Positions 32,618-44,345 of a stretch of DNA of 64,000 bases are shown in pieces. The stretch covers positions 992,001 through 1,056,000 of the forward strand of contig JAECYW010000014.1 in assembly GCA_023014335.1 (NCBI GenBank), in the 5' to 3' direction. The notes beneath the pieces were generated by a model. That model had not been told where the DNA came from. It was given only the letters and a program-made list of their open reading frames with translations, and did not search any database. This DNA is from Galerina marginata. Taxonomy: Eukaryota; Basidiomycota; Agaricomycetes; Agaricales; Galerinaceae. Both the position numbers and the translations under genes were made by a program. How positions within the stretch are numbered: position 1 is the stretch's first letter; each line of letters starts with the position of its first letter.

Positions 32618-32722
32618 TATGTACGCGTACTAGTAGATTTTCAGGTTTTTCCCTTAGTAGTTTGTTCATCTACCTTAGGCACTTTTCCCCGAAATACCAA
32701 TTCATTTGTCCGCGTCACACTA

Positions 32723-35700
32723 TCAATCTGTGTCTTCCTCATCAGAGTCCGCGCCTAATTGAACTTTTTCCAATGCGTAGTCTTGTCCTTTGAAGTCTTC
32801 TACTTCTTCTGGCATACTCAATATCTTTTCTAGTCCTTCTCTTGTGATGTCAATTAAGTCTAAAATGTCGCCGGGTACCTCGATCCTTTCACGAGCATAG
32901 TACGGGATTACTCTGAATGCTCCGACTTTATGTTGCCAGACGGCCCCGTTCATCTCCGCCACTACATATGAACCTCCAATGGTTCGTCTAATGACAATCA
33001 TAGGCCCTAAGTACCGCGGCTTCATTTTTCTGTCTAAGTTATCTTCAACCGTAGTGTTCCGGACCAGTACTAAACTACCTGGTTGGAAATCATAATCTTT
33101 GATGACCGCGCGATTATCCATCTCATAACGCAGTAATCGCTCATATTTCTGTTGGTCAATACGTTCTCTCATCTCTTCTACATGCAGACGGTGCTTTGCC
33201 AACGCTTGTGCGCGGAACGCGATTAATTCTTCGTCGGTCATTACCCCAGTTGGAGGTTTGACTAACCAAGTCGCTTCCTTCACATCTAGCGGTAGTATTG
33301 GATTTGCACCTGTGATCATGAAGAATGGGGAACACCCCATCCGTCGGCGAATAGTAATGCGATCTGCCCATATCACATAGGGTAAGAACCAGAACCACTT
33401 GTGGATATTCTTTCCACCAAGTAACTTGTAAAGCATCTGTCTTACATCCCAATGAGGACGCTCCACTGCCCCGTTAGCTTGGGAATTATAAGGTGATATC
33501 CTAAAGCCTTGAATACCATATTTCTGCTCTAACCATTTGACCGCGGCCAGGAAAGATGGGCCATTATCAGTCACAAATTCAACTAGACATGCCCATCGAC
33601 AAATGATATCTTCCCATATCCACATGCCAATAGACCGTCCATCATTCTTTCTAAGGGCGCGGCCTTCCATCCATGAAGTCATCGCACACTGTCCGTGAGC
33701 TATGTATCCGCACTGGTTAGACGCGGGCGTCATATGCATTACATCTGCATGTAAGGTCTGAAATATGGATGGGGTATGCGTTATTACTGGCTTTATCTTG
33801 ATCATAGTCTTCTGTCTTTCTTGGCATACATGGCAAGTCTTCACAAACCAATTGACATCCTTTTCCATTTCAGGCCACCAAAACCTCTGTATTAGAAGCT
33901 GATTGGTCGCATAGAATCCTCTATGTCCACCATGGTCATGGGCCGCGGTTAACATGTACATGCGTCTCTCTTTCTCAACGTATAGTCTGTGCTTAGCTCC
34001 TTGCCCTCTATGATATAAGCGTCCTTCATAAATAATGAAGCGATTCGCGAAGCGTAAGAACTGTTTATATTCCTTTTCTTTAAGACCCGGCGGTCTAAAT
34101 CTCTTGTTCTTAAACCATTGTAATACCCATGGTATCCTTTTATCTTGGTTGCGAGCACTATCCGTTCTATGTTTCTCTGGATACGGACCCGTCTTTTTCT
34201 TAAACTGTTCTTCATCTGGTAAGGCGAGCACGTTAACTAATTGTTGTACTACATCACATCGCTCCGGCCCTAGCTTTTCTTTATTTGTCGCTAAGTAGCT
34301 TTGTAGATGCGTCCGCTCTTGCAAACGAAATATATCTGCTTCCTCTAGTTCTTGTGCGAAACAGTCTACTGTCCGCGCTATGCCTTTGAGATGTCCTTGG
34401 TCGGGCTCGATCAAGTCCACAAACTCAGAGATTGGTGCGGGACGCGTCTCATTAGGATCAGCTAACATAATTGCCGGCCCTACGCCTGCTTGCACAAAGA
34501 CCTCGTCCACTACTTGCTGCGTGAAGCCCTTTTGGTTATCAATCTGATCAAAGAACTCTTTAATTGGCCTCAAAGGTGGATCGTCAGGGTCCGCGATCAC
34601 TATTTCGACAGGCCCGTCAGGGTCACCGCCCTCCGGTTCCGTTACCGGCGGCTCAGGGTCATTAGGTTGTCTATGACGTCTTGATAGACCGTCAGGTCCG
34701 AAGGTCTTCCCTGCTTTATGACGTAGTGTGAAGTGATACATTCCGATCTGTTCTATCCATCTATTAATTACTGCGTTAGGCATCATGTCGGGATTGTGCA
34801 ACATTCCGCCTATAAACTGAGCATCAGTTTCCACTATCAGCTTTCGTACACCAATCAACCACTTTTTATTTTCTTCTAAAGCTCTCTTTAACCCATACAA
34901 CTCCCGTTTCGGTTGTGAGTAGCGAGCTTCTTGTTCACTTAAAGTGATGGATCCAAACTTAGCAAAGTAGTGCTTTTTCGGGTTATCTTTATCTTCTTGA
35001 TAGATATAATAGCCTACCGCGATATATGAAGTGTCAACTGCTAATACCACGGCACCTTGGCCTTCATAATCTATTGGTTTCAAAGAGTACGCGTTCTGTA
35101 CCCCGTCCTTGAGCATTTCCATACTCTTTTCTTGATCTGGTCCCCACTCAAAGGGATTATTTAGCCGCGTCAATTTTTGTAAATGACGGGCCCGTACAGC
35201 GAAGTTCGAAATGTAGGATCTGAGTACGCCGACCGTGCCTAAGAAGGCCCGGACGTCCGATAGGTCCTTACAAGGGCCCCAGTCCTCTATCACTTTAATG
35301 CGTTCAGTAGTCGGTTTCCGTCCTTCTGTTGTGCATAAGTGTCCTACAACGACGATCTCATCCGCGCAGATGGTGGACTTGGTTCCTGAAAAGGTACCTC
35401 CACAATATTTCATATGCTGTACTATCCTGTTTACATTTTGTACGTGCTCCCATACAAATCTTCTAATTCCATCATTTTCTGGTATAGTCTCATAGGACCC
35501 GTCCTCTTTCTCATACCTCGACGCTGGGCCGCGTACAGGCACATCATCAATGTACGGAATAGTATAAGCAGGAATTTCGGGTTGCAGGATGAACGTAACG
35601 TCGTCATGAAAGATTGGAACTGAATTAGTCCAACCCATAGGCAGGGTTACTAACCTCATGGCTCTGTACGGGGTTTGGAAAGTAGTGAGATCCCGGCTGG

Positions 35701-36697
35701 ACTCGTCCAACTGCCTTTCGTCATATCCGACGTAGAGATCAAACATTCCCCCGCATGCTCTTCCTGCAAAATGCGTAGCTAGGTCCTCTGTAGCAGGTGG
35801 TACTCCTGAATGAGCAATGGTGACCGCGTTCAAAGGCTCTAAACTATGTACTATCCTGAGACTCTTTCCATCTTTCTTAAGTACAGTGAACCATTTAGAT
35901 CGGAAGGACGAGTTAGACGGCTCATATACGCCTGACTCTCTTTTTGATCTAATAATTTTGCATACCTCGTTGTACAGGCCTGGGGGAATTGGAATATTCT
36001 TATATACCCAAGGCGTGTGCTCGACGGTGGGGATGACGACGGGAGGGAAGAAGTCTTCCCTAAATTGGCCCCGTTCACTGTCTTCCCAAGCAAACGCACC
36101 ATTCTGTTCCATCATAAGGTGATGTACTAATTTCCTTTCCTCGGGTAAGAGGAATTCTCCACTGTGAACTTTATCAAACGCTTTCTGTCTTTCAGCTGTG
36201 TACCGCCCCGTCGGTACAAAATCAGGGGGACTCGTGCTTAACTTGGGCATATCTGCTAAAGGATCTCCCAATATCTCTCTCTTAATCCTAAACTTTTCTG
36301 GTAGTTCTGCGTATACAGGTTTTACTTTCAACGCGACCGGTTTATATTTCTTTCCTACAAATACAGACGCGGCCGGTTCCGTAGCTGGTATACTTTCTCC
36401 TTGTTGGAAGAAGGCTTGTACCTTCTTCTTATCTGATATCTCAACTTTTTCTTCTTGTATGGCTGCCGACAAAAAGGCATTCCTTACTCCTTCTGTTGTA
36501 AACTTGTCTTCTTTAGACAGGGCGTACCCGGCCATTGATAATGTCTGGTTTTCTTCATTCAGTTCAAATAGAACTGCTACCTCTCCTTGATCCGGGATCA
36601 ATTCCTCAAGGTTGTCTAAAAAGCCTGGGCTTTCTGACGTTGTAAGACATCGGGACTCTCGCCGCGTCGGTAAGTGGGTAACACCGCCCGTCGCTCG
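32723..36697 (-). CDS. pol: Retrotransposon pol: reverse transcriptase, RNase H, integrase
   Basis: One uninterrupted frame of about 1325 codons. In order: RT with VLKKDGKSLRIV, FDLYVGYDERQL and the catalytic YIDD box (YIDDVPV); RNase H with VLAVDTSYIAVGYY, ELYGLKRALEENK and IVETDAQF; integrase with an HHCC finger (H-x3-H in HDHGGHRG, CHVC), then D, D, E in LHADVM, VTDNGPSF and NGAVERPHW; and a GPY/F-like C-terminal module (KPRYLGPMIVIR). No chromodomain is evident. RT-RH-IN order places it in Ty3/gypsy. The protease frame upstream ends at TAG 36616-36618 inside this frame, so pol is entered from pro by a -1 shift or read separately. The gene itself is intact, but its upstream connection is cut by the KDZ insertion. 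Confidence 0.92.
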   Translation of the reverse strand, partial: RATGGVTHLPTRRESRCLTTSESPGFLDNLEELIPDQGEVAVLFELNEENQTLSMAGYALSKEDKFTTEGVRNAFLSAAIQEEKVEISDKKKVQAFFQQGESIPATEPAASVFVGKKYKPVALKVKPVYAELPEKFRIKREILGDPLADMPKLSTSPPDFVPTGRYTAERQKAFDKVHSGEFLLPEERKLVHHLMMEQNGAFAWEDSERGQFREDFFPPVVIPTVEHTPWVYKNIPIPPGLYNEVCKIIRSKRESGVYEPSNSSFRSKWFTVLKKDGKSLRIVHSLEPLNAVTIAHSGVPPATEDLATHFAGRACGGMFDLYVGYDERQLDESSRDLTTFQTPYRAMRLVTLPMGWTNSVPIFHDDVTFILQPEIPAYTIPYIDDVPVRGPASRYEKEDGSYETIPENDGIRRFVWEHVQNVNRIVQHMKYCGGTFSGTKSTICADEIVVVGHLCTTEGRKPTTERIKVIEDWGPCKDLSDVRAFLGTVGVLRSYISNFAVRARHLQKLTRLNNPFEWGPDQEKSMEMLKDGVQNAYSLKPIDYEGQGAVVLAVDTSYIAVGYYIYQEDKDNPKKHYFAKFGSITLSEQEARYSQPKRELYGLKRALEENKKWLIGVRKLIVETDAQFIGGMLHNPDMMPNAVINRWIEQIGMYHFTLRHKAGKTFGPDGLSRRHRQPNDPEPPVTEPEGGDPDGPVEIVIADPDDPPLRPIKEFFDQIDNQKGFTQQVVDEVFVQAGVGPAIMLADPNETRPAPISEFVDLIEPDQGHLKGIARTVDCFAQELEEADIFRLQERTHLQSYLATNKEKLGPERCDVVQQLVNVLALPDEEQFKKKTGPYPEKHRTDSARNQDKRIPWVLQWFKNKRFRPPGLKEKEYKQFLRFANRFIIYEGRLYHRGQGAKHRLYVEKERRMYMLTAAHDHGGHRGFYATNQLLIQRFWWPEMEKDVNWFVKTCHVCQERQKTMIKIKPVITHTPSIFQTLHADVMHMTPASNQCGYIAHGQCAMTSWMEGRALRKNDGRSIGMWIWEDIICRWACLVEFVTDNGPSFLAAVKWLEQKYGIQGFRISPYNSQANGAVERPHWDVRQMLYKLLGGKNIHKWFWFLPYVIWADRITIRRRMGCSPFFMITGANPILPLDVKEATWLVKPPTGVMTDEELIAFRAQALAKHRLHVEEMRERIDQQKYERLLRYEMDNRAVIKDYDFQPGSLVLVRNTTVEDNLDRKMKPRYLGPMIVIRRTIGGSYVVAEMNGAVWQHKVGAFRVIPYYARERIEVPGDILDLIDITREGLEKILSMPEEVEDFKGQDYALEKVQLGADSDEEDTD

Positions 36698-36776
36698 CTA
36701 TTTGGATCGGTAATAACAATCCGTTGGTCCCCGTCCTCACTGTTCTGTACGGTACTGCTGGTCAGGACATCAAATG
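36616..36776 (-). pseudogene. Retrotransposon protease, C-terminal remnant beyond the KDZ insertion
   Basis: Directly after the KDZ end at 36777 the minus strand continues the retropepsin frame that stopped at 44365: VLTSSTVQN, GDQRIVITDPNSERRAV, then TAG at 36616-36618. Together with 44365-45423 this is one protease gene cut after GRPFD. Confidence 0.75.
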
Positions 36777-36799
36777 CTGTACTTTACCTTGCCCCACCT

Positions 36800-37030
36800 A
36801 TTCCGGCCGGAATGACCGGATTCCGGCGGAATCCACCGGAATCCGGTGGAATATAAAAAAATAAGCCTAAAAAACAGCAAAATTCCGCCGGATTCCGGTG
36901 GAATGGGGGACCGGAATCCGGTGGATTCCGGCGGAATGAACCAAATATATATTTTTACAAATTGCAGCTGATTCCGGTGGATTCCGCCGGAATGGTGGTC
37001 CGGATTCCGGCGGATTCCGGCGGAATCAGA
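36800..37030. repeat. Subterminal palindromic-word array, left end of copy B
   Basis: Dense variants of ATTCCGGCGGAAT and CCGGAATCC on both strands, matching 1622-1865 in the other copy. Confidence 0.8.
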
Positions 37031-37256
37031 AAATAAAATCAAGTAAAATTTAGAAAAATGCTTAGGTAACATGCAGGTGGCACTGTGCCTACACATACCT
37101 GTACCTGTTAATAATACCCATTGCTCATGATTCACTCTATATCTCAGTCAATTTGTTATATAGAATAACTGACACAATAGCAATTTCAAATCAACAATAA
37201 CAAATATACTAATATACACTGCCTTTACTCCTACTGTGCATTATTTAACCACAATA

Positions 37257-39550
37257 CTAAGCATCATTGTCACTATCATCATTTTCCTCTACTTCTTCAT
37301 CCAACCCAAGATCTTCATTGGCTTCATCATCAGCATCCCTTGCTTGTGATTGTTTTTTGAAATCTTGTTTGCGAAGCACATATTTTGTGTGATAAAATAG
37401 CATTGCATGTAAAAACCAGTTGAAATTCCCAGGAGTCATACGCTTCAGTATTGACTGGAATCCCGCAAGCCATGCATTGAGTTGTTCACAAACCTAAATC
37501 ATCATAAGCCAGCAGCAACAAAAAGACTGATGTATACCTACCTGAGTATTAAATGCACGCTTTGCATATGGCTGTCCATTTTTATCAAAAGCAATAATAA
37601 CTAGGTTTGGAGCAGAACCATCGCCAGGTGATGGATTGCAATATTTGCGACAGAGATAATCAGAGACCTGGTGATTGATATAATGGTAAGAATCAACGAT
37701 AATCCGTGATGTTCTTTTCCAAATATCCCAGCTGCCATTATTGACAGCAGTTGCAAGTACTTGACAGCCTTTGTCAATACAAATGTAATCAGGCCGTGAT
37801 TCCTCTGTAGGATAAACAGATCCAAGCCAATTCAGAATATTTGTTGTTGACTCTGACCGTGCAAATTTGGTCCAAGCAATAACAACACCGCAAGGTGCAC
37901 AAATGGTTTCAACACAGTAATATCGACCAGGACTGAAGTAGTTTTTGGGTGGAGGTGGATCTGAGTTTGGATCATCATGCCGCTGTGGATTTGGTCCTCT
38001 TCGACGAGGTTGCCATTCATTAGCTTCTGATGGTCGCTGCAACATTCTGCGAACTCCTGATTGAACTTGACGAGTATTGTATTTTTTGAAATTTCTCCAT
38101 TGTGGTTGGTGTGTTTCACAGGCATTAGTTCCCTGGACTCGTTGATTCAAGCACTCTCGAACCAAACATCGTGTGGCAAGCTGTACATGGTGTACATCAC
38201 ATAAAGAACCACCGCGAGCATTAGAAAGCTCATTCGTACAATCATCATATGCACAAATCTATACCATAGGGTTGGTATCAGTTCTATACTGTCAAAAGTG
38301 ACTATAAGATTTACCTGTGGGCCCATCACAACTCCATCCAAAATTCGCATAGTTACAAACTGCTTTTCAAGATCCATTTCTTGATCAGAACTTGACAAAG
38401 AAGGTTCTGGACTATGTTCTTCAATATTCTGATTCAATTCAGGTATGACTGCATTGTTGTCGTCAACTCCAACTACTGCCGCTGGATTGGGATTTATAAT
38501 ATCACTTGTTGCTTTGTATTCATGAGTGCATTCTGCACAGGCATGCTGATCAGCGGCTCTAATGATTCCATTTTCGCCTAAAATTCCAAATGCCTGTGTA
38601 GTGACTTCTTTGATATTTAATGCATCATCAAGCTCAAGATCAAGTTTAGATTCTTCTGCAATAGTCCGTAGTGTTTCTTGAACAAATGCCTGCCAAATTT
38701 GACGGCGGGTAACAGAAGTTGATTGTGTTCCAAAGGTATTGTTCCAATATTCCGCAAAGGCATTTGCAGATGCATGAAAGTTGTACATTGCATTTACCGC
38801 AGTTGTTGAAAACAAGCGGTCAACCCACAGTCCTTGTCCAACTTTGAGATATTTGGCAGAGTTAAGGTAAACACGTTTGAATTGTTGAGGATTTACTGAA
38901 TCATCCACAAATCGCTCATGATCTGCCAGATATAATGTACCACAGTCTTTGCAGTGTCCTGTGAGTAAAGGGACATCTTTACAAATCTGATGCCCTTTAA
39001 TCAATGTCACATTTGGCACATCACGGATTTTTGTGTGTTGAACAAGTGATCGTGGCCTGCATGATGCCGTAGAACACACAAAAGAAGCTGGGCAAATAAT
39101 AAGGGCTGGTTGAATATCGTTTGTTGACACAGGAAGTAATTTTGTTGTGTAGTTTCCTTTGTGATTGTACGGTGAAAGATTTAAACCATTGGCTATTGAA
39201 TCAAGCTTCTTTGCTACAAAGCTCTGCTTGAGGCTTTCATCATCATCATATTCACTGTCATGAAACAATGTTGATGACCTGGCTTGGCCTAATTTTGCCA
39301 TAAGTGCTCTGGACATGGATAGAATCCAGCCTGTGTTGATGGTTTTGTTTTCTCCAACATACACAGGATTTTGCTGACGAAAGTGGAGGTTCAGCAAGTC
39401 TGGGTTTTCTGTCAGAGTAAATAGCACTGTCAAGACTGTAGACAGTGATACTTCTGAACCAAGGTTTTCTTCAATGATTCCACTGAAGGTTCCAAATGAG
39501 ATATCTGGAAATGCACTTTGAATTGGCACAGCAGCGGCCAGTGTAGCCAT
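37257..39550 (-). CDS. KDZ-type transposase with CxC5/CxC6-like cysteine clusters (copy B, intact)
   Basis: Complement of exons 39550-38315, 38258-37542 and 37493-37257; introns are GT-AG in phase 0; 729 residues. I chose MATLAAAVPIQSAFPDI at 39550 as start because upstream in-frame codons give an atypical hydrophobic leader. A first cysteine cluster (ICPASFVC, CRPRS, GHQICKDV, HCKDCGTLY) resembles CxC5. HACAECTHEY, the CAYDDC-to-CETHQ block and neighbours resemble CxC6. The RNase H-like core follows with CIDKGC and VDSYHYINH, and the tail is acidic. No frameshift or stop is seen, so it may be active. Enzymatic role: excision and insertion of the element with 8-bp target duplications. Confidence 0.8.
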
Positions 39551-39753
39551 ATTAAACCAGATCAAAAGCCAGACTAATAATGGAAAATACGAGAGCATAT
39601 GTGTGGCAGTAGAGACAACAAGTACAGTGATGTCCAAGAGTAAACGCATAGTGTTGGAAATAATACGGAGTGATCTGAAACCCAAACTCAGCCAGTAATC
39701 TTACACCAAGCGACACTTGAAATAGTACAGCTAATGTGAACCTAGAAAAAAAC

Positions 39754-42302
39754 TTACTCATCAGAATCTTCTTCCGAAACAGCCTTTTTACCCTTCGAAC
39801 TCGATGCTTTAGGCTTGGTTTTTGATCTCTCCTTGTCCCTTCTCTCCTTCTCCCTTTGCTTCTTCTCCGTCTCGGCTAACTTCTTGTGAGCTCGCTTGTC
39901 GACCTTGTGATCCAATTCAGAAGTATGCGTCTTGCGTGGACTGGATCTTTTAGGAGAAGACGCCTTTTGCTTTCCCTTGGCTTTCCGCTTGGCATCTTCG
40001 AGTTTCATCCAGTTTTCAAGCATAATGAATGTGAACTGCCTAGGATATGTAGTTTTTGGTGGTGGTGGACCCCAGAGGTCATCGTCAGAAGGTGCATCCT
40101 CAGATTGTGTGAGCCATGCCTCCATAGCTGGATATTTCTCAGCACGGCCAAATTTCGTACGCCACGTCTCGTAGAATTGGGACTTCGCAACAAAGATATC
40201 GATGAATTCGTGAAAATGAGGAAGGAATGGATCGTCTTCTGTTAAAGCACGCCAATCAACATCCTTTTTGAGAGCAGCAACTGAGTCTTTAGCCTTCTCT
40301 ATAACTTTCCACTTTTGGAAGGCACCGATAAGACCACCTCCAGTATTTGGAAGATCAGGATCAATGTCCAAGTAGCTCAAGAGAAGATTTTTCCGGGAAC
40401 GAGACATGTCCGATGGGCCGCCAGAAACACCATAAAGCGGATCAGGTGTTGCGGTACGAGATCGAGAAGATGCAGAAGTAGAAGTAGTCGGAGGAACAGA
40501 ACCACTAGCTGATGCAGAACGTCTGAACGATGGGGGAATAGCAGATGCAACAATGATCTCATTCTCCTAGTAAACAAGTCTTCAAAAGAGTCCAAAATTG
40601 AAATAAATCATATGACATACAACAGCAAGATGTGTCATCATTCGACCATCTTGTTGAACCCAGATACATGGGTCATTATCACTGGCAGCAATATTGTAAC
40701 GACCTTTGATACACCACTGATTGGATTCAAGAGCATAGACCCGTAAGTTGTTTTCTGGAAAATGATTTTAAAACACTGAGAATATATTGTAAGTGATTAC
40801 TTACTGCGGACCGGCGAATAATTTCGACCCACACGCTCCAAAAGTGGGCCCATAGTCTTGTGACATGGAGTAGAAATTTTGAGAACCGACACAGCCATAT
40901 CATCAACAAATACAGCTTTAGGTGGCTCCGATAAAACTGTCAGATTGACATGGCCCGAAACTTGAACCAGTTCACTTTGATCATCGTCGATTTCATCACC
41001 GAAGTTGTGAACATTACCCAGAGCTTTGTTTCGCAAGATCCCACCATGTGAACGTGACGAGCCATTGGCGGGTGGCTGAACTTTAGGAGCAGGAAGGTTG
41101 GCAATGTCAATATCTAAATAGTGATAAATAATCATACAGAGAAGTAAAAATAAATTAATACCAGGTTCACCCATCTCAACATCAACATCAACACCAGCCG
41201 TGGAAACATGCTGACTGGTACCAGAGAAATGGGCAGTGACTTTTGACTTGCCTCGAGGGGGACCAACACGGCCAGGTGGATCAACACGATGAGCAGAACG
41301 CCCACGCACAAAGTCCATGTCCACATCCTCATCATTCAACTCATGGCGATGAAAATCGCTTGAGTCACGGAATTGTTCAGTCTCAGAATAAGCATGGCTA
41401 TCGTCATTATCACCAATGTCACGACGTGGACGAGAGCCTGAAGCTGCAGTAGACTTGCGATGGGTTTTCGGAACAGCTTCCGAAGGTGAATCATACTCCA
41501 AATCATCTACAGCCTCATTGTCATTCCTTGAATCCTCCTCAGCCTCATCCTCCTCATCCTCAGCCTCCTCAGCTTCATCCAAAACCTCCACAATTGGTTC
41601 ACGCTCAGCCCGAAGCCTAGAACTTTTAATCGTGGGGGGTGGAGGGAGGAATGATGCATGTGGGGAACGGGCCTGACGTTCAGGTGGGGCAACAGATGTG
41701 CCCTGAGCATCAAGGGTTCGAGCAACACTTTTTTTTAAAAAAAAAGAAAACACAAAATGAGGATTTAAGTATAAAAACTGAGACGACGGGAGGCTTACGG
41801 GGTGATTTTGAGGGGTCGACCTTTGGCATTCTCAATGGCATCTTCTGCAGCACGATCTGCATCCGTTTTCCTTCACAAAAAAAATCCAGTATTATCCCCA
41901 TTAGCTGATACACACTGTGAACAGTGAGTCAACATACCTCTGCTTCCCACCTCTTCCCCCACCTCTTCCTCTGGCTCTTCCTCCACCTCTCCCGTCACCT
42001 CTCCCTCCACCTCTCCCATCACCTCTTCCTCCTCCTCCTCCTCTCCCTCCCCTTGCTTTTGTAGTTGGGGCCTTCTTTAAAGGCAGCACACTATCCTCTT
42101 CATACTCCAAAGCCACCGCAGAAGCGAAGTCACCATCATCACCATCACCATCATCATCATCATCAGCCACGACAACCTTGTTGCGCTTGCTGGAGACAGT
42201 GGTGGTAGCAGTGGTTGATCGGAGACGCTTACGGGGTTGTGGAGGGGGTGATGGCGATGGTTCAGGCACTGTGCCTGCAGATCGCGTCAAACGAGTTGAC
42301 AT
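39754..42302 (-). CDS. Large accessory protein of the KDZ element
   Basis: Complement of six exons: 42302-41938, 41870-41799, 41727-41162, 41113-40805, 40754-40621 and 40566-39754. Total 2259 nt, 752 residues, all junctions GT-AG. Order: MSTRLTRSAG leader; acidic block; RGG-type repeats (GRGGGRGDGRGGGRARGRGG); an ENAKGRPLKIT segment; a long acidic, disordered region; a probably folded part with VSGHVNLTVLSEPPKAVF, NNLRVYALESNQWCIKGRY and IWVQQDGRMMTHLAV; a Ser/Thr-rich linker; a domain with LLLSYLDIDPDLPN and TEDDPFLPHFHEFID; and a Lys-rich C-terminus that could direct it to the nucleus. Nothing resembles a second transposase or a TET/JBP enzyme. It probably binds nucleic acid or chromatin for the element; that is inference. 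Confidence 0.7.
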
Positions 42303-42339
42303 TGTGGTGTGGCTAGAATATATGCGTGTCAGCAGGGTG

Positions 42340-43620
42340 TGATAAGGGTGTGGGGTGCGGGCTTACAGGTGTGTTCGTGGGGTTGTAGGGTGTTCGCAGG
42401 TGTTCGCGGATGTCGTTGGGGCACGGTGGACAGCGCGAGTGGTCGACGTACGGCCTACAAGGCACTCGGGAGCGATTGTGAGGGATTGCGGGAGGGCGGT
42501 GGAGCACGAAAGGCGGCGGGGGTGATCGACTGGGGTTCGCGGGTCAGCTGGGGTTCGCGGGTCAGCTGGGGTTCGCGGGTCAGCTGGGCACGGCGCGGTG
42601 GCAGGTTGACTCACGCCGAATTGCCTACGTGACGGTTTGGGGTGATCGCGGATGCTCGCGGGCGTTCGAGGGCGTTCGCCGGGGCAGCGGTGGACAGTGG
42701 GTGGTCGGCGGACGGCCTACGTGGCGTTCGCGGGGGATCGCAGGGCGCAGCGTAGTGGCTATTGGCACGGCTGGGGTTCGTGGGCGTCAGTGGGAGGTGG
42801 TAAGGTGGGGTGGGGGGCTTACCGGTGAGTTCGCGGGACGTTCGCGAGCGGGGTGGGTTGCAGGGGCTCCGGGGGGGAGGCGTTCCGGGTGACGGGCGGT
42901 CTCCTGTGTTTCGCGGGCGTCAGCAGGGCACAGCGCGGGGGCCGTTGACTTACCTGGCGTGTACGCGGGCGGCGCGGTTCGCCTACGTGGCAGGTCGGGG
43001 GTGTTCGCGGGTGTTCGCAGGCGTTTGAGGGCGTGGTGCGGGTGCTCGTGGGTGCTCGAGGGCGTTTCGCGGGTTCGAGGGCGTTCGCGGGGGTCGATGG
43101 GGCAGCGGTGGATAGTGGGGTGGTCGGCGGACGGCCTACGTGGCACGTTGGGGGCGTTCGCGAGCGATCGCGGTGATCGCGGGAGGTCGGCGAGGGCGCG
43201 GGGTGGTCGGCGAACGGCCTACGTGGCACGTTGGGGGCGATCGTGGGGATCGCGGGAGGGCGGTGGGGCACGATAGACGGTGGGGGTGATGGACGGCGGG
43301 GCGGGGGTGGTTGGCCTGCCTACGTGGCACGGCTGGGGTTCGCGGGCGTCGAGGCTGGGTTGGTGGGCGTCAGCTGGGCACAGCGCGGGGCCTGACGACT
43401 TACCTGGCGTGTTCGTGGGCGGTCTACGTGGCACGGCGGCCAGTGCCGGCGTCGTGGTTGGTGGTGAACGGCGCGGTAGCCCCGGAGCGCGCTGGCCCGC
43501 GCTGAACAGGAGGGCGGGTGGTGGGGGTGTCGATGGGCGTAGGCGGGTAGACGGCGGGGTGCGTTGTGGAAGGGGACGGGTTGGGGAGAGGCGCAACGTG
43601 GTGGGGGGAAAGGAAGGAAA
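42340..43620. repeat. GC-rich, CpG-dense repeat region with CCTACGTGGC motif array
   Basis: Upstream of the accessory gene, G-rich on the plus strand and far richer in GC than the rest of the element. It contains an 18-bp tandem unit three times (42530-42583, ctggggttcgcgggtcag), many GTTCGCGG words, and the motif C[CT]TACGTG[GA]C at about 42624, 42716, 42982, 43135, 43218, 43319 and 43423. Phrases like ggcacagcgcgggg with cttacctggcgtg recur near 42930 and 43390. Long ORFs in all frames are composition artefacts. It is most likely promoter and regulatory DNA of the transposon. Confidence 0.6.
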
Positions 43621-43802
43621 GGAAGCAAGGGCATTCACACGTATGACGTGTCTGCCAAGCATGCAGGGTCCAGGGTGCCGGTACCGAATTAACCGAGACA
43701 CGTTTTCGGCTCGGACCCGAAATAGCCGCGGCATCAATTCGCATGCCTCGGAAACAGCCGCAACGGGTCGCACCCGCCGTGTTCCGGGCTCAAAACCTAT
43801 TA

Positions 43803-44105
43803 ATTTCAATATTGTGCGGGAACAAGCCGTGGGAAAAATATGAAAAAAATAAGGGAACTACCGCCATGCAGTGCAAACAAACGCTAACAAAAATTACGTC
43901 AATAGATGCATTATTTATTGGAAAATTAAATAAATAATCAGAAAGTGCCTATATTGACTTGAAATTTCCATATTGTGCGCGAACGAACCGTGGGAAAATT
44001 CTGAAAATCACAGGGAAGGTGCTCCCAAGCTGTACAAACAAACGCTAACAAAAATTACGTCAGCAGATGCATTATACATTGAAATATTGAATAAACAATC
44101 AAAAA
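43803..44105. repeat. Two-copy AT-rich tandem repeat
   Basis: About 160-bp units at 43803-43945 and 43967-44105 share atttcaatattgtgcg, ccgtgggaaaa, caaacaaacgctaacaaaaa, ttacgtca and agatgcatta. They lie between the GC-rich block and the right subterminal array. Confidence 0.7.
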
Positions 44106-44124
44106 TAACACTTATATTCCTGTT

Positions 44125-44345
44125 ATTCCGGTGGAATACAGCCCCCGGATTCCGTTCCGGCCCGATTCCGGCTCGTGAAGCGGAATGCATTCCACCGGAA
44201 TGCTTTTTTTGAAATTATTCCGGCTCATTCCGGCGGAATATTGATTGCCCGGAATGTTAATATTGGCTGGGCCCTCACCCAAATATCATTCCTCCGGAAT
44301 CCACCGGAATGCGCCGGATTCCGCCGGATTCCGCCCATTCCGGGT
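44125..44345. repeat. Subterminal palindromic-word array, right end of copy B
   Basis: Looser than the left array, with attccggtggaat, gattccgttccgg and ccggattccgccgg words. Confidence 0.7.

Noticed and set aside
39754..42302. Possible TET/JBP dioxygenase, known to travel with fungal KDZ elements
   Set aside because: No HxD...H iron-binding pattern or double-stranded beta-helix signature in the reconstructed 752-residue protein.
42340..43843. Long ORFs in all frames of the GC-rich block (up to 196 codons)
   Set aside because: Low stop-codon frequency follows from GC content; the peptides are Arg/Pro/Ala-rich in every frame and follow the DNA repeats.
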